A DNA stretch of 64,000 nt, from the NCBI GenBank assembly GCA_002897895.1, contig BDSY01000019.1, positions 1-64,000 on the forward strand, read 5' to 3'. The stretch is from a bacterium BMS3Abin06 (lineage in GTDB: Bacteria > Nitrospirota > Thermodesulfovibrionia > UBA6902). This document shows, in pieces, positions 1 through 8,765 of the stretch. Under the pieces are notes generated by a model that saw only the letters and a list, made by a program, of their open reading frames with translations, searched no databases and was not told where the DNA came from. The translations under genes and the position numbers were made by a program. Within the stretch, counting starts at the first letter, position 1, and each line of letters begins with the position of its first letter.

Positions 1-345
1 AACCAGGGAGAACCGTAAAAACAATCTTGTAGTTATTTTAAATCCGTAGTGTCAAAATCACTTTTTTCAGGAGCATAACCTATTGATATTACATGATTAT
101 TTTTTGGGGAGCATGAAGTTGGGTTAATAAACCGGACTTACGTCCGGTGCACTTTATTCCCGTGATCAGGTCTTCACAAATTATTAACATTTCCTTTATT
201 AGAGGAGTCCACCTGACCCTTGTCCTTTTTTACTCTACCCTTATTTTTCTCATGAAAATGGTTATATTTTTGGAATAGATTCATTGTATAGCCAATAAGT
301 TGTAAAATATTAACACGCCGTACCATACAGATATTCTCTATCAGA
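1..345. other. Intergenic edge region, no gene seen
   Basis: I find no convincing coding region here. The only structure I can support is a small perfect hairpin at 132-147 (6 bp stem CCGGAC/GTCCGG, 4 nt loop), which could mark the end of a transcript entering from the left. The stretch is AT-rich like the glycan genes that follow. Confidence 0.5.
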
Positions 346-798
346 ATGATTGATATGATCATCAATAACATTAAGATAATTGCTGCTTCTATCTTGTTGG
401 CTTCTTTTGTCGGTTATATTGCCTGGCGTGATAGACGACAAAAAAAAATTGCCCGGGCTCAGGCTGCTATTGTATTCAGGAGTAAAATCCTGGCTGAATT
501 AGAAGGATTGTATCCCGTTCCCCGATACCTGAAAGATGATGTATTTAAGAGGTTCAGAGAGTCGATTCCCGGGATAGAATCCGCTGCTGCTGAATTCAGA
601 CATTTCGTACCATCCTGCAGCAAAAACTCTTTTGACACTGCATTGAAAAATTACTGCGAGCATTGCAATAAAATTACATGGGAATCTTGCGTTACGTTTA
701 ACATTTTACCAGGTGAGGGAAAACCGGAAGATATAGGACCGAAAGAAATATTTAGACAGAATGTTAATGCCTTATTATTTTTTGCAAAAAAAACATAA
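346..798 (+). CDS. Hypothetical single-pass membrane protein, 150 aa
   Basis: I do not recognise the family. The N-terminus has a hydrophobic segment at about residues 5-27, followed by a basic stretch (RDRRQKK), which predicts a single inner-membrane anchor with the rest in the cytoplasm. The soluble part is about 120 residues, has four cysteines including a CEHC pair near residue 106, and contains the pattern LxPVPRYLKDD. No enzymatic motif is visible. The start at 346 is the first ATG; a second in-frame ATG lies three codons later. The next gene is about 300 bp away, so no operon is evident. It looks real because of its ordered topology and good codon use. Confidence 0.55.
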   Translation: MIDMIINNIKIIAASILLASFVGYIAWRDRRQKKIARAQAAIVFRSKILAELEGLYPVPRYLKDDVFKRFRESIPGIESAAAEFRHFVPSCSKNSFDTALKNYCEHCNKITWESCVTFNILPGEGKPEDIGPKEIFRQNVNALLFFAKKT

Positions 799-1096
799 TG
801 CAGGCAGTAGTCTCGAATGCAAGCCGGCAGCAAAAAACAAAGGGATCAGGCCCCGACAGAAGACAAATTAATATGCGATTAAATCTTCGAATGTCTTTTG
901 TCGGTGGGAATCCCGTGATGCTTGTTCTCGACGGTAACACCAAGCCATGCATTTACCGGGGACTTATATGTTTTAAAAAATCCACCATACGGTCGGCCGT
1001 CGTTGAATCGTCGTTGACTTATTGCTTGCTTAAGTAGCAAAACCTATAGTATATTTAAAAGCTTTATCAAAGACATGTTTTGGAGAAGTTGTCAAT

Positions 1097-1804
1097 ATGC
1101 AAGTTTTATTTGAAAATAAGAGTATTGTTTCGCCAAAGGTAAGCATCATCCTGCTTGACTGGTCCTGCCGGGAAAGTTTTCATGTTTTTCATTATATAAA
1201 CAATCAAACAGTTCCCAGAGATCAATATGAGGTCATTTGGATCGAATATTACGAGAGGCGCTCACCTGAAATTACAGCGGAACTAAAGTCATGTGAAAAC
1301 TTGAACAAACTGCCAATTGTGGACCAATGGATAGTTATGGATATAGCGAGTAATGTTTATTATCATAAACATCTCATGTACAACGTTGGTATAGTTGCAA
1401 GTAAAGGGGAAATAGTCGTTCTCTGTGATTCTGATGCAATGATGAAACCGACATTTGTGGAAACCATTATTAAATCGTTTGAAGAGGACCCCGATATTGT
1501 ATTACATATGGATGAAGTACGGAATGTTAATAAGAAATTTTATCCTTTTAATTATCCATCAATTGAGGACGTATTGGGGGAGGGTTGTATTAACTGGAAA
1601 GACGGTAAGACTACCGGGTTACTTGACAAGGATGATACTCTGCACACACGTAATTATGGCGCCTGTTTTTGTGCCCTTAAAGAAGATTTGATACATATTG
1701 GCGGTGCAGATGAGCATATAGATTATCTTGGGCATATTTGTGGGCCTTATGATATGACATTCAGGTTAGTCAACCTGGGCAAGAGAGAGATATGGCATCA
1801 ATAG
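1097..1804 (+). CDS. Glycosyltransferase family 2-like, N-terminal part, ended by an in-frame TAG
   Basis: This is the catalytic half of a GT-A fold glycosyltransferase. It has the N-terminal KVSIILLDWS strand, then the nucleotide-sugar/metal-binding region with LCDSDAM (DxD-type) near residue 116, and a conserved GGADEHIDYLGHICGPYDMTFR segment that resembles the acceptor-side motif of GT2 enzymes. It stops at a TAG (1802-1804) after REIWHQ. The same frame then continues without a break as EFLYHLWHPG and onward to 2575, so this and the next entry are two parts of one 492-codon gene. Likely role: adding a sugar to surface polysaccharide; acceptor and donor unknown. The neighbours (LhgO-like, GmhA) support a glycan cluster. 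Confidence 0.75.
   Translation: MQVLFENKSIVSPKVSIILLDWSCRESFHVFHYINNQTVPRDQYEVIWIEYYERRSPEITAELKSCENLNKLPIVDQWIVMDIASNVYYHKHLMYNVGIVASKGEIVVLCDSDAMMKPTFVETIIKSFEEDPDIVLHMDEVRNVNKKFYPFNYPSIEDVLGEGCINWKDGKTTGLLDKDDTLHTRNYGACFCALKEDLIHIGGADEHIDYLGHICGPYDMTFRLVNLGKREIWHQ
1802..1804 (+). other. In-frame amber codon splitting the glycosyltransferase gene
   Basis: TAG lies in frame between the codons for WHQ and EFLYH, and both sides have coding character in one frame from 1097 to 2575. TAG is used as an ordinary stop elsewhere in this window (dnaX at 39163-39165, recR at 40150-40152), and no pyrrolysine genes are present here. A recent nonsense mutation or base-calling error is therefore more likely than recoding. 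Confidence 0.8.
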
Positions 1805-1855
1805 GAGTTTCTTTATCATTTATGGCATCCTGGAACAGATGGTGACAATAATTAT

Positions 1856-2575
1856 ATGGGTCCTCATGACGGTCGTAATATGTCCACTACTGCATTGGAT
1901 GCAGTCAGGACGGGACGTGTGATGCCTCTTATAGAAAATCCAGCCATAAATATACTCAGGCTCAAGCAGGACGACATTATCTATGAACCACTACTTTTAC
2001 AAGCCATTCCTGAAAAAGATATAAAGGACTGGTCAGTAGAAAAGTTGAGAGAAGGCACAAAATTAAAATCTTTATGGAACTTGGGAAATTTTTCTAAACA
2101 TCCTATATTCAGTTTTCAACTTATTACAGTTTTTTTCAAGATGCTCATCAATCAATTTACTATGAAGGCAACCAAATTCTCAAGACAGTCAAAATCCCTT
2201 AAGGATCTAATTGGGAAAATATCTAAGACTTATGATTTCTTTAAAAATATGTCCCAATATAATAATTATATTATAGAGCGATCTGATAAGTGTCTCAAAA
2301 AATTTGCCTCGAATGATACTAAGGAGTTCGCTGTTTATGGCACTAGTGATATAGCTGAGGTTCTATATATATTATCACTTCATGCTCCAGTAAAGATTAA
2401 AGCATTTTATGATAGATTGGGAGACAAAAAGTTTCACAAGTTTAATGTTATGCCTTTAGAGGCAATAAAATCTTACAGTGGAAAGGTTGTTATTGCTGCT
2501 CTGGTTGGAGCAGAAGATATGGTTGAATTATTAAAGATACAGGGCTTAAAGCGTAATCAAATTGTACTTTTATAA
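1856..2575 (+). CDS. C-terminal part of the interrupted glycosyltransferase, 239 aa from the first ATG
   Basis: This continues the frame of the gene that begins at 1097. The coding frame resumes directly after the TAG, but the first ATG is at 1856, so any separately translated product would lack the FLYHLWHPG segment. The middle is helical and lysine-rich. The last 85 or so residues (FAVYGTSDIAEVLYIL... to IVVIAALVG-type strands) look like a small Rossmann-like domain of the kind found at the C-terminus of some sugar-modifying proteins. There is no good ribosome-binding site before 1856, which supports its being a fragment rather than an independent gene. Confidence 0.6.
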   Translation: MGPHDGRNMSTTALDAVRTGRVMPLIENPAINILRLKQDDIIYEPLLLQAIPEKDIKDWSVEKLREGTKLKSLWNLGNFSKHPIFSFQLITVFFKMLINQFTMKATKFSRQSKSLKDLIGKISKTYDFFKNMSQYNNYIIERSDKCLKKFASNDTKEFAVYGTSDIAEVLYILSLHAPVKIKAFYDRLGDKKFHKFNVMPLEAIKSYSGKVVIAALVGAEDMVELLKIQGLKRNQIVLL

Positions 2576-2756
2576 AAAATTATTAAACTACAATTACTTA
2601 ACAATAAATAATTCTACTATACTGCTTACGGGTTCATCTCGATTAAATCAGAAAATTTTTTTAATAAGTAAAAAGTGAATTAGTATCATAATTAATTTAA
2701 CCTGGGAAGTTGCAGTAAATCTGATTATAAGTCAAATATAAAAGCCTGTAATAACA

Positions 2757-3872
2757 ATGGAAGAAGTTGAAATTACAATTATTGGGGCCGGAGTAATCGG
2801 CCTGGCAATTGCTTCAGAGCTATCAGAGAAATATAACAACATAGTTATACTGGAAAAGCATGATAGCTTTGGACAAGAAATAAGCAGCCGTAATAGCGAA
2901 GTAATACATACAGGTATATATTATCCTCACGGCTCATTGAAGGCTAAATTATGTATTGAAGGGTTAGAATATTTATATGAAATTTGTGGTAAATACTCTA
3001 TTGCTCACAGAAAGTTAGGCAAGCTGATCGTTGCAACAGATCAGACAGAATTAATACCTCTTGAAGATTTATTTAAAAAAGGAAAAACGAACGGCGTAAA
3101 TGACCTGGCCTTACTTGATAAGGGTGATATTGACAAAATTGAACCCAATACTAATGCAATAGCAGCTATTTATTCTCCGCATACCGGTATTATTGATTCA
3201 CATTCCCTCATGAAACATTTTCTTAGTGTAGCTGAGGATAAAGGGGTGATAGTTTCATATAATAGTGAAGTTGAACTAATAGATAAAGAAAATAAAGGAT
3301 ATATAGTAGGCATTAAACAAGAAAACTATCGTTTTTTATCTAAAATACTTATTAATTGTTCCGGACTCTCATCAGATTATATCGCTGCTTTGGCGGGTAT
3401 AGATATTAATAAGTGCGGTTATAAAATACATTTATGTAAAGGTTCATATTTTACCTATGAAAAGTCTTCACCCGTTAAGTCCCTCATATATCCTGTTCCA
3501 CATAAAAACTTAACAGGCCTTGGGGTACACGCAACATTGGATTTAGGGTTCAGGCTTCGTTTTGGTCCTGACACGGAATATATTGATTCTATCGACTACA
3601 ATGTTAATTTTAATAAAAAAGACATATTTTACGAAAGTGCTTTAAAAATTATACCTGGACTTGAAAAGGATGCATTCAAACCTGATATGGCTGGAATTCG
3701 TCCCAAATTGCAGGGTCATGGTGAAAAAACAAGGGATTTTGTTATTACTGATGAAGCGGAAAAGGGATTGCCATCTCTTATCAACTTAATCGGTATCGAG
3801 TCCCCGGGACTGACAGCCGCACCTGCGATAGCAAGAATGGTTTCTGGTATCGTATCAGAAATAATGAATTGA
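2757..3872 (+). CDS. FAD-dependent oxidoreductase, L-2-hydroxyglutarate dehydrogenase (LhgO)-like, 371 aa
   Basis: This is a DAO-superfamily flavoprotein. The dinucleotide-binding motif GAGVIGLAIA is at residues 10-19 and is followed by EKHDSFGQEISSRNSEVIHTGIYY, a pattern typical of the LhgO family (the ISSRNS and HTGIYY blocks). The C-terminal GIESPGLTAAPAIA block closes the FAD site. Family members oxidise L-2-hydroxyglutarate to 2-oxoglutarate and pass electrons to the quinone pool. In polysaccharide clusters, close relatives may act on other 2-hydroxy acids, so the substrate here is uncertain. Length fits the family (about 370-400 aa). It lies between glycan genes and 31 bp before gmhA, in an AT-rich stretch that suggests lateral acquisition of the cluster. 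Confidence 0.8.
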   Translation: MEEVEITIIGAGVIGLAIASELSEKYNNIVILEKHDSFGQEISSRNSEVIHTGIYYPHGSLKAKLCIEGLEYLYEICGKYSIAHRKLGKLIVATDQTELIPLEDLFKKGKTNGVNDLALLDKGDIDKIEPNTNAIAAIYSPHTGIIDSHSLMKHFLSVAEDKGVIVSYNSEVELIDKENKGYIVGIKQENYRFLSKILINCSGLSSDYIAALAGIDINKCGYKIHLCKGSYFTYEKSSPVKSLIYPVPHKNLTGLGVHATLDLGFRLRFGPDTEYIDSIDYNVNFNKKDIFYESALKIIPGLEKDAFKPDMAGIRPKLQGHGEKTRDFVITDEAEKGLPSLINLIGIESPGLTAAPAIARMVSGIVSEIMN

Positions 3873-3903
3873 CATTATAAAAGCCAGGCTCACAGGAGAC
3901 AGA

Positions 3904-4422
3904 GTGATAAAAAGCAGACTTCAAAAAACCTTGGATAATTGCAATAAACTCTTGAAAGATGATCAACTTATAAAACTTATTTCAGAAACAGCTGATTTGA
4001 TTACTGATGCAGTTAAATCCGGGAACAAATTGATGATTTGCGGCAATGGAGGGAGTGCTGCGGATGCACAACATATAGCTGGTGAATTTGTATGCAGGTT
4101 TTATGTAGATAGAAAGCCGATGCCTGCTATTGCGCTATCCACTGACACTTCGATTTTGACATCTATTTCAAATGATTATTCTTATGATGATATCTTTAGT
4201 CGTCAGGTGATGGCCATTGGGAAAAGTGGTGATGTCCTCCTTGGTATCAGCACAAGCGGAAGCTCCGTGAATGTTCTTAAGGCATTTAAGGTAGCTAAAG
4301 AACTAAATATCAAGGCCTTACTTTTTACAGGCAACGTGGAAAGAGAAATAGCCAGGTTTAGTGATATAGTAATTAAAGCTCCTTCTAATGATACACCCCG
4401 TATTTGTTGTTTTGCACATTAA
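3904..4422 (+). CDS. gmhA: Phosphoheptose isomerase-like SIS protein, C-terminally truncated, 172 aa
   Basis: GmhA converts sedoheptulose 7-phosphate to D-glycero-D-manno-heptose 7-phosphate for LPS or S-layer heptose synthesis. The SIS-domain signatures are clear: CGNGGSAADAQHIAGEF near residue 47 and GISTSGSSVNVLKA near residue 117. The GTG start at 3904 has an AGGAG site upstream. The protein ends abruptly as DTPRICCFAH. GmhA proteins normally run on through a C-terminal helix (RIQExHxxxxH type) of about 20-25 residues that carries a catalytic histidine, and that helix is absent. A large hairpin repeat begins just after the stop, so an insertion may have removed the 3' end. The product is probably inactive unless another copy exists. 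Confidence 0.75.
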   Translation: MIKSRLQKTLDNCNKLLKDDQLIKLISETADLITDAVKSGNKLMICGNGGSAADAQHIAGEFVCRFYVDRKPMPAIALSTDTSILTSISNDYSYDDIFSRQVMAIGKSGDVLLGISTSGSSVNVLKAFKVAKELNIKALLFTGNVEREIARFSDIVIKAPSNDTPRICCFAH

Positions 4423-4449
4423 ACTGTCTCAAAAAAGGGGGTTTTATTC

Positions 4450-4564
4450 AAATTAAAGTAACCTGATAAATTCATTTTCCTTCGGAACCCTTTCACCCTA
4501 AATTGAAGGGTTTTGAAGGAAAATGAATGGATTAATCCAAAGATATTCGGGTTATTATAATTTG
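4450..4564. repeat. Long imperfect palindrome (MITE-like) after truncated gmhA
   Basis: A perfect 14 bp inverted repeat (ATTCATTTTCCTTC at 4470-4483, complement at 4515-4528) forms the core. Partly matched arms (AACCCTTTCA / TGAAGGGTT) lie inside it, and weaker matched arms of about 17 bp (AAATTAAAGTAACC against its near-complement) extend outwards to about 4450 and 4564. The size and structure fit a small non-autonomous element or a strong terminator hairpin. No coding capacity. Confidence 0.6.
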
Positions 4565-4634
4565 ACTATTTCAGTCAAAATAATTCGCAATACAACAAGA
4601 ACTCTCTTGAAAGAAGCCGCTTGCGGCATGAGTT

Positions 4635-5084
4635 ATGGAAAAAATTGTTGCTACTAACAGAAAGGCGTACCATGAATATTTTATACAGGAGACTTATGAA
4701 GCCGGTATTTCTCTTCTCGGCACTGAGGTAAAATCTTTAAGAGAAGGAAAGGCTAATCTTAAAGAGAGCTATGCCCTTATAAAAGACGGTGAGGCATTTC
4801 TTCTGAATTGCCATATCAGTCCTTACAGCCACGGAAATATTCAGAACCATGAGCCATTAAGAACAAGAAAACTTCTCCTTCATAAAAAGGAAATTGAGAG
4901 GCTATGGGGGAATATCAGCCGGAAGGGTTTCACTCTCGTCCCTCTTAGAATATATTTTAAAAGGGGAAAAGCAAAGGTCGAACTGGGGCTTGCCAGGGGC
5001 AAGAGACAATATGAGAAGAGGGCGACGATAAAAGAGAAAGAGGCACGGAGGGAGATTGAGCGGCATTTGAAAAGAGACCGATAA
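4635..5084 (+). CDS. smpB: SsrA-binding protein SmpB, 149 aa
   Basis: SmpB binds tmRNA and delivers it to stalled ribosomes for trans-translation. The protein has the usual length and signature: N-terminal [10 protein letters not shown], then [27 protein letters not shown] (the OB-fold tmRNA-binding core), [20 protein letters not shown], and a basic C-terminal tail (KGKRQYEKR to RHLKRDR) that enters the ribosomal A-site channel. It is monocistronic here and converges on pgk. No tmRNA gene is visible in the window. Confidence 0.96.
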   Translation: MEKIVATNRKAYHEYFIQETYEAGISLLGTEVKSLREGKANLKESYALIKDGEAFLLNCHISPYSHGNIQNHEPLRTRKLLLHKKEIERLWGNISRKGFTLVPLRIYFKRGKAKVELGLARGKRQYEKRATIKEKEARREIERHLKRDR

Positions 5085-5118
5085 AATAATAAGCAGATTT
5101 TAAGTTTTATTGAAATTT

Positions 5119-6342
5119 TTATTTATCCGTTAATGCAACGAGTCCGGGAAGGTCTTTTCCTTCAAGAAGCTCCAGGGCTGCTCCACCGCCGGTTGAGATA
5201 AATGATATGCTTTCTGAAACTCCTGCCCTGCTGACAGCCAGGTCCGTATCTCCACCGCCGACTATCGTCAATGCGTAGGCGTCGGCAACTGAATGCGCCA
5301 TTGCAAATGTCCCGCGTGAAAAGGCATCGACCTCGAAGACCCCCATGGGGCCGTTCCATAAAATAGTTTTAGCGCTTTCCAGCGCCTCCGAGAAAAGCTT
5401 TACAGATGCGGGACCGATATCAACCGCTTTCCAGCCGTTGGGTATCTCCTGTGCAGTGACAAGTTTAGTTTCAGCCCCGGGTTCTATACTCTGCGCAATA
5501 ACACAATCTACAGGAAGATAAAATTTTATTCCCTTTGATACGACACCTCTCCTTATATCATTGGCAAGCTCAAGCATGTCATTTTCTACAAGGGAGTCAC
5601 CGACATTATATCCCATGGCCTTTAAGAATGTGAATGCCATTCCTCCACCTACAATGACTTTGTCGACCTTGTCCTCAAGATTCCTGATAACATCTATTTT
5701 GCCGGATACCTTTGCCCCGCCTAAAATAGCGACAAAGGGTCTGACCGGATTGTTGACAACACCCAGCAGATATTCTATCTCCTTTTGAAGAAGGAAACCC
5801 ACAGCGGCCGGCAGAAATTTTGTTATTCCGACTATCGAGGCATGGCTTCTATGGGCAGCTCCGAAGGCATCGTTTACATAAAAATCTGCAAGTTTTGCCA
5901 GTGATCTGCTGAATTCTTCATTGTTTTCCTCTTCTTCAGCGTGAAACCGCAGGTTTTCAAGCAGTACAATATCTCCATCAGACATTTTACTAACAGTATC
6001 CTCAACCTGCGGGCCGATACAATCAGGAAGAAAGGTCACCTCTTTTTTAATCAGCCGCTGCAGTCTTCTTGCAACGGAAGCAAGGCTGTATCTTTTGTCA
6101 GCCTTGCCTTTAGGCCTTCCGAGATGTGACGCGAGAATGACCTTGCTCCCTTCGTCTATTGCGTAGTTTATGGTTGGGAGGGTCGAGCGAATTCTTCTGT
6201 CATCCGTTATATTGAGATTCTCATCAAGGGGCACATTGAAGTCAACACGTATGAAAAGCCTCTTACCGCTGATGTTGAGATCTTTAATAGAGAGCTTATT
6301 TAAAACACCCTTGATTGGCCGTGAATGTCCTTCTTCCATCAT
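5119..6342 (-). CDS. pgk: Phosphoglycerate kinase, 407 aa
   Basis: This is the glycolytic and gluconeogenic kinase that interconverts 1,3-bisphosphoglycerate and 3-phosphoglycerate with ADP/ATP. Diagnostic blocks are RLFIRVDFNVPLD near the N-terminus, LASHLGRPKG, LLENLRFHAEEE, the hinge region NDAFGAAHRSHAS, and the C-terminal ATP-binding TIVGGGDT. The start is taken at the ATG pair at 6342/6339, preceded by AGAGG in the gap stop region; the frame is open to 6405, but that would overlap gap. The start adds about 13 residues before the usual LSIKDL block. It lies 5 nt downstream of gap and is almost certainly co-transcribed with it. Confidence 0.95.
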   Translation of the reverse strand: MMEEGHSRPIKGVLNKLSIKDLNISGKRLFIRVDFNVPLDENLNITDDRRIRSTLPTINYAIDEGSKVILASHLGRPKGKADKRYSLASVARRLQRLIKKEVTFLPDCIGPQVEDTVSKMSDGDIVLLENLRFHAEEEENNEEFSRSLAKLADFYVNDAFGAAHRSHASIVGITKFLPAAVGFLLQKEIEYLLGVVNNPVRPFVAILGGAKVSGKIDVIRNLEDKVDKVIVGGGMAFTFLKAMGYNVGDSLVENDMLELANDIRRGVVSKGIKFYLPVDCVIAQSIEPGAETKLVTAQEIPNGWKAVDIGPASVKLFSEALESAKTILWNGPMGVFEVDAFSRGTFAMAHSVADAYALTIVGGGDTDLAVSRAGVSESISFISTGGGAALELLEGKDLPGLVALTDK

Positions 6343-6347
6343 CGCCT

Positions 6348-7352
6348 TTACCTCTTGCTGTTTATATAAAGCATTAAATCTTTGAGACGAGTGCTGTAAC
6401 CCCATTCATTGTCATACCATGAGAGAACTTTTACCATATTCCCTTCGAGTACTTTTGTCAACGGCGCATCAAGTATTGAGGAATGCGGGTTGCCGTTGAG
6501 GTCTATTGAAACAATCGGCTCTTCGGAATATTGCAGTATCCCTTTAAGTGGACCGGATGCAGCCTCTTTCAATGCGGCATTTACGGCTTCTGCGGTTGTC
6601 TCTTTTTCGAGATCAGCCACAAGATCCACAACAGAGACATTGGGAGTCGGCACCCTTATCGCCATGCCGTCGAGTCTGCCTTTTAAGTGTGGCAGCACAA
6701 GCCCGACAGCCCTTGCCGCGCCTGTTGTTGTCGGTATCATTGAAAGTGTGGCAGCGCGTGCCCTCCTCAGGTCTTTGTGCGGAAGATCAAGTATGCGCTG
6801 GTCATTTGTATAAGAATGGATTGTGGTCATGAGGCCGCGCTTTATTGTGAATTCCCGGTCGATGACCTTTGCGATTGGTGCGAGGCAGTTTGTTGTACAT
6901 GATGCGTTTGATATGATTTTGTGTTTTTCCACGTCAAGGCTTTCTTCATTAACGCCCATGCATATTGTGGCATCAGGCTCTTTGGCGGGAGCTGATATGA
7001 TGACCCATCCTGCGCCGGCGGATAAATGTTTTGATGCGCCGTCTCTGTCAACAAATCTCCCTGTGGATTCAAGCGCTGCGTCAATATTCAGGTCTTTCCA
7101 GGGAAGCTGCGCAGGGTCTGTTATTGACGTGACCCCGATTTCCCTGCCGTTGACGACAAGATTGTTTCCATTAACCTGAATATCAGCATCCAGAATTCCA
7201 TGAACAGAATCATAACGCAGCAGATGAGCCAGTGTTTTCGCATCCGTAAGGTCGTTTATTCCGACAATTTCAATTGCATCATCTCCAAGACATGTCCTTA
7301 AAAAGTTCCTTCCGATCCTTCCAAATCCATTGATACCGACACGTAGAGCCAT
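6348..7352 (-). CDS. gap: Glyceraldehyde-3-phosphate dehydrogenase, type I, 334 aa
   Basis: This NAD(P)-dependent enzyme interconverts glyceraldehyde 3-phosphate and 1,3-bisphosphoglycerate. The Rossmann motif GINGFGRIGRNFLR is at residues 6-19. The catalytic cysteine lies in SNASCTTNCLAP near residue 150, with the partner histidine in TIHSYTNDQ. The C-terminal SWYDNEWGYSTRL is canonical. An AGGAGG site precedes the ATG. It forms a two-gene operon with pgk, and the 117 bp upstream separates it from frr on the same strand. Confidence 0.97.
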   Translation of the reverse strand: MALRVGINGFGRIGRNFLRTCLGDDAIEIVGINDLTDAKTLAHLLRYDSVHGILDADIQVNGNNLVVNGREIGVTSITDPAQLPWKDLNIDAALESTGRFVDRDGASKHLSAGAGWVIISAPAKEPDATICMGVNEESLDVEKHKIISNASCTTNCLAPIAKVIDREFTIKRGLMTTIHSYTNDQRILDLPHKDLRRARAATLSMIPTTTGAARAVGLVLPHLKGRLDGMAIRVPTPNVSVVDLVADLEKETTAEAVNAALKEAASGPLKGILQYSEEPIVSIDLNGNPHSSILDAPLTKVLEGNMVKVLSWYDNEWGYSTRLKDLMLYINSKR

Positions 7353-7469
7353 AACATCCTCCTTTGGTATAAGGTTCTTTATACCTGACTACCCCGATTT
7401 TTAAAGCAATTACACATATTATTTTTCTGTGCAACCAGGATCATTAAATCTGTGTAATCAAGCTTTCCG

Positions 7470-8027
7470 CTATACTTCCATTACCTCTTCTTCTTTATGA
7501 GAAACTGTCTCATCGACTTTTTTTATGTAAGAATCCGTGATTTTCTGTATTTCTTCTATTGCGCGTTTGGTTTCATCTTCACTGATATGCTCTTCTTTTT
7601 CAATTTTTCTCATCTCATCATTAACGTCGCGCCGAATGTTCCTTAATGCAATCTTCGCCTCTTCACCTCTTTTATATACCTGCTTAACAATTTCTTTTCT
7701 GCGCTCTTCAGTAAGCTGGGGAATAGCTATTCTGATAATTTTCCCGTCATTGCCCGGATTTAAACCGAGGTCGGATTTCCGGATTGCTTTTTCAATCTCG
7801 GGTATTGTTTTTGGATCCCATGGTTGAATTGTGATCAATCTGCTTTCAGGCACGCTTAATGTTGCAACATGATTGATTGGTGCAGGTGTTCCGAAATAAT
7901 CAACCATTATCCCGTCAAATATAGCCAGAGAGGCGCGGCCTGTCCTTATGCCTGCAAGGTCTTTTTTCAGGACATCAATTGTCCTCTCCATTTTTTCAAT
8001 CAGTCTTTTTTTCGCCTCTTTTTGCAT
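7470..8027 (-). CDS. frr: Ribosome recycling factor, 185 aa
   Basis: With EF-G, RRF splits post-termination ribosomes. The protein matches the family in length and in blocks: [34 protein letters not shown], then [44 protein letters not shown] and the C-terminal triple-helix region rich in Glu/Lys. It is the last gene of rpsB-tsf-pyrH-frr, beginning 6 nt after the pyrH stop. Confidence 0.97.
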   Translation of the reverse strand: MQKEAKKRLIEKMERTIDVLKKDLAGIRTGRASLAIFDGIMVDYFGTPAPINHVATLSVPESRLITIQPWDPKTIPEIEKAIRKSDLGLNPGNDGKIIRIAIPQLTEERRKEIVKQVYKRGEEAKIALRNIRRDVNDEMRKIEKEEHISEDETKRAIEEIQKITDSYIKKVDETVSHKEEEVMEV

Positions 8028-8033
8028 AAGGAT

Positions 8034-8759
8034 TTATTCTCCTTTCACTATAGTCCCGATCTCCTTGCCTTCCAATATTTTTTTAATATTGTTTTTCTTC
8101 ATCAGACCGAAAACAATTATCGGCAGATTGTTTTCCATGCAAAGCGATATAGCGGTGGAGTCCATTACCCTGAGACCTTTCTTAAGCACATCCATGTGAG
8201 TAATTTTACGGTATTTTTTTGCATGAGGATTTTTCACGGGGTCACTGCTGTAAACGCCATCGACTTTTGTGGCCTTGAGTATGATATCCGCCCCGATCTC
8301 GACTGCCCTCAAAGATGCTGCGGTATCCGTGGTAAAATAGGGGTTGCCTGTGCCGCAGGCAAATATGACAAACCGCCCCTTTTCAAGGTGCCTGACCGCT
8401 CTCCTCCTGATATACGGTTCCGCAAGTTCACGCATTTCTATTGCTGAGAGCACTCTTGTGGGCATCCCGTTAATTTCAAGGGCATTCTGCAGGGCAAGGG
8501 CATTAAGCGCTGTTGCCAGCATCCCCATATAATCGGCAGCAGTTCTCTCCATCCCTTCAGCGCTTGCTTCAAGACCACGGAATATATTGCCGCCTCCTAT
8601 AACTATGGCAATCTGAGTGCCTGATTTTGAAATTCCTTTAAGCTCACTTGCTATGTACTGGACAACCTTCTGGTCGATTCCAAACTGCCTGTCGCCCATG
8701 AGGGCCTCGCCGCTCAGTTTTAACAGGACTCTTTTGAATTTTGGCTTTCGGGTCTTCAT
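8034..8759 (-). CDS. pyrH: UMP kinase, 241 aa
   Basis: PyrH phosphorylates UMP to UDP and belongs to the amino-acid kinase fold. Signature blocks are [13 protein letters not shown] near the N-terminus, [13 protein letters not shown], the UMP-binding [16 protein letters not shown], and the [17 protein letters not shown] segment. It sits between tsf and frr, 6 nt from each, in the conserved order for this operon in many bacteria. Confidence 0.97.
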   Translation of the reverse strand: MKTRKPKFKRVLLKLSGEALMGDRQFGIDQKVVQYIASELKGISKSGTQIAIVIGGGNIFRGLEASAEGMERTAADYMGMLATALNALALQNALEINGMPTRVLSAIEMRELAEPYIRRRAVRHLEKGRFVIFACGTGNPYFTTDTAASLRAVEIGADIILKATKVDGVYSSDPVKNPHAKKYRKITHMDVLKKGLRVMDSTAISLCMENNLPIIVFGLMKKNNIKKILEGKEIGTIVKGE

Positions 8760-8765
8760 TTAAAT

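Noticed and set aside
174-371. Minus-strand frame of 65 codons at the left edge
   Set aside because: AT-driven composition with no motif, and it overlaps the start of the membrane protein gene.
798-1037. Open frame of 79 codons on the plus strand
   Set aside because: No ribosome-binding site, no domain, and sequence character of repeat-derived non-coding DNA. A minus-strand frame at 764-952 overlaps it and is no better.
1802-1804. Pyrrolysine insertion at the TAG
   Set aside because: TAG ends other genes normally here, no pyl genes are visible, and the protein family is not one known to use pyrrolysine.
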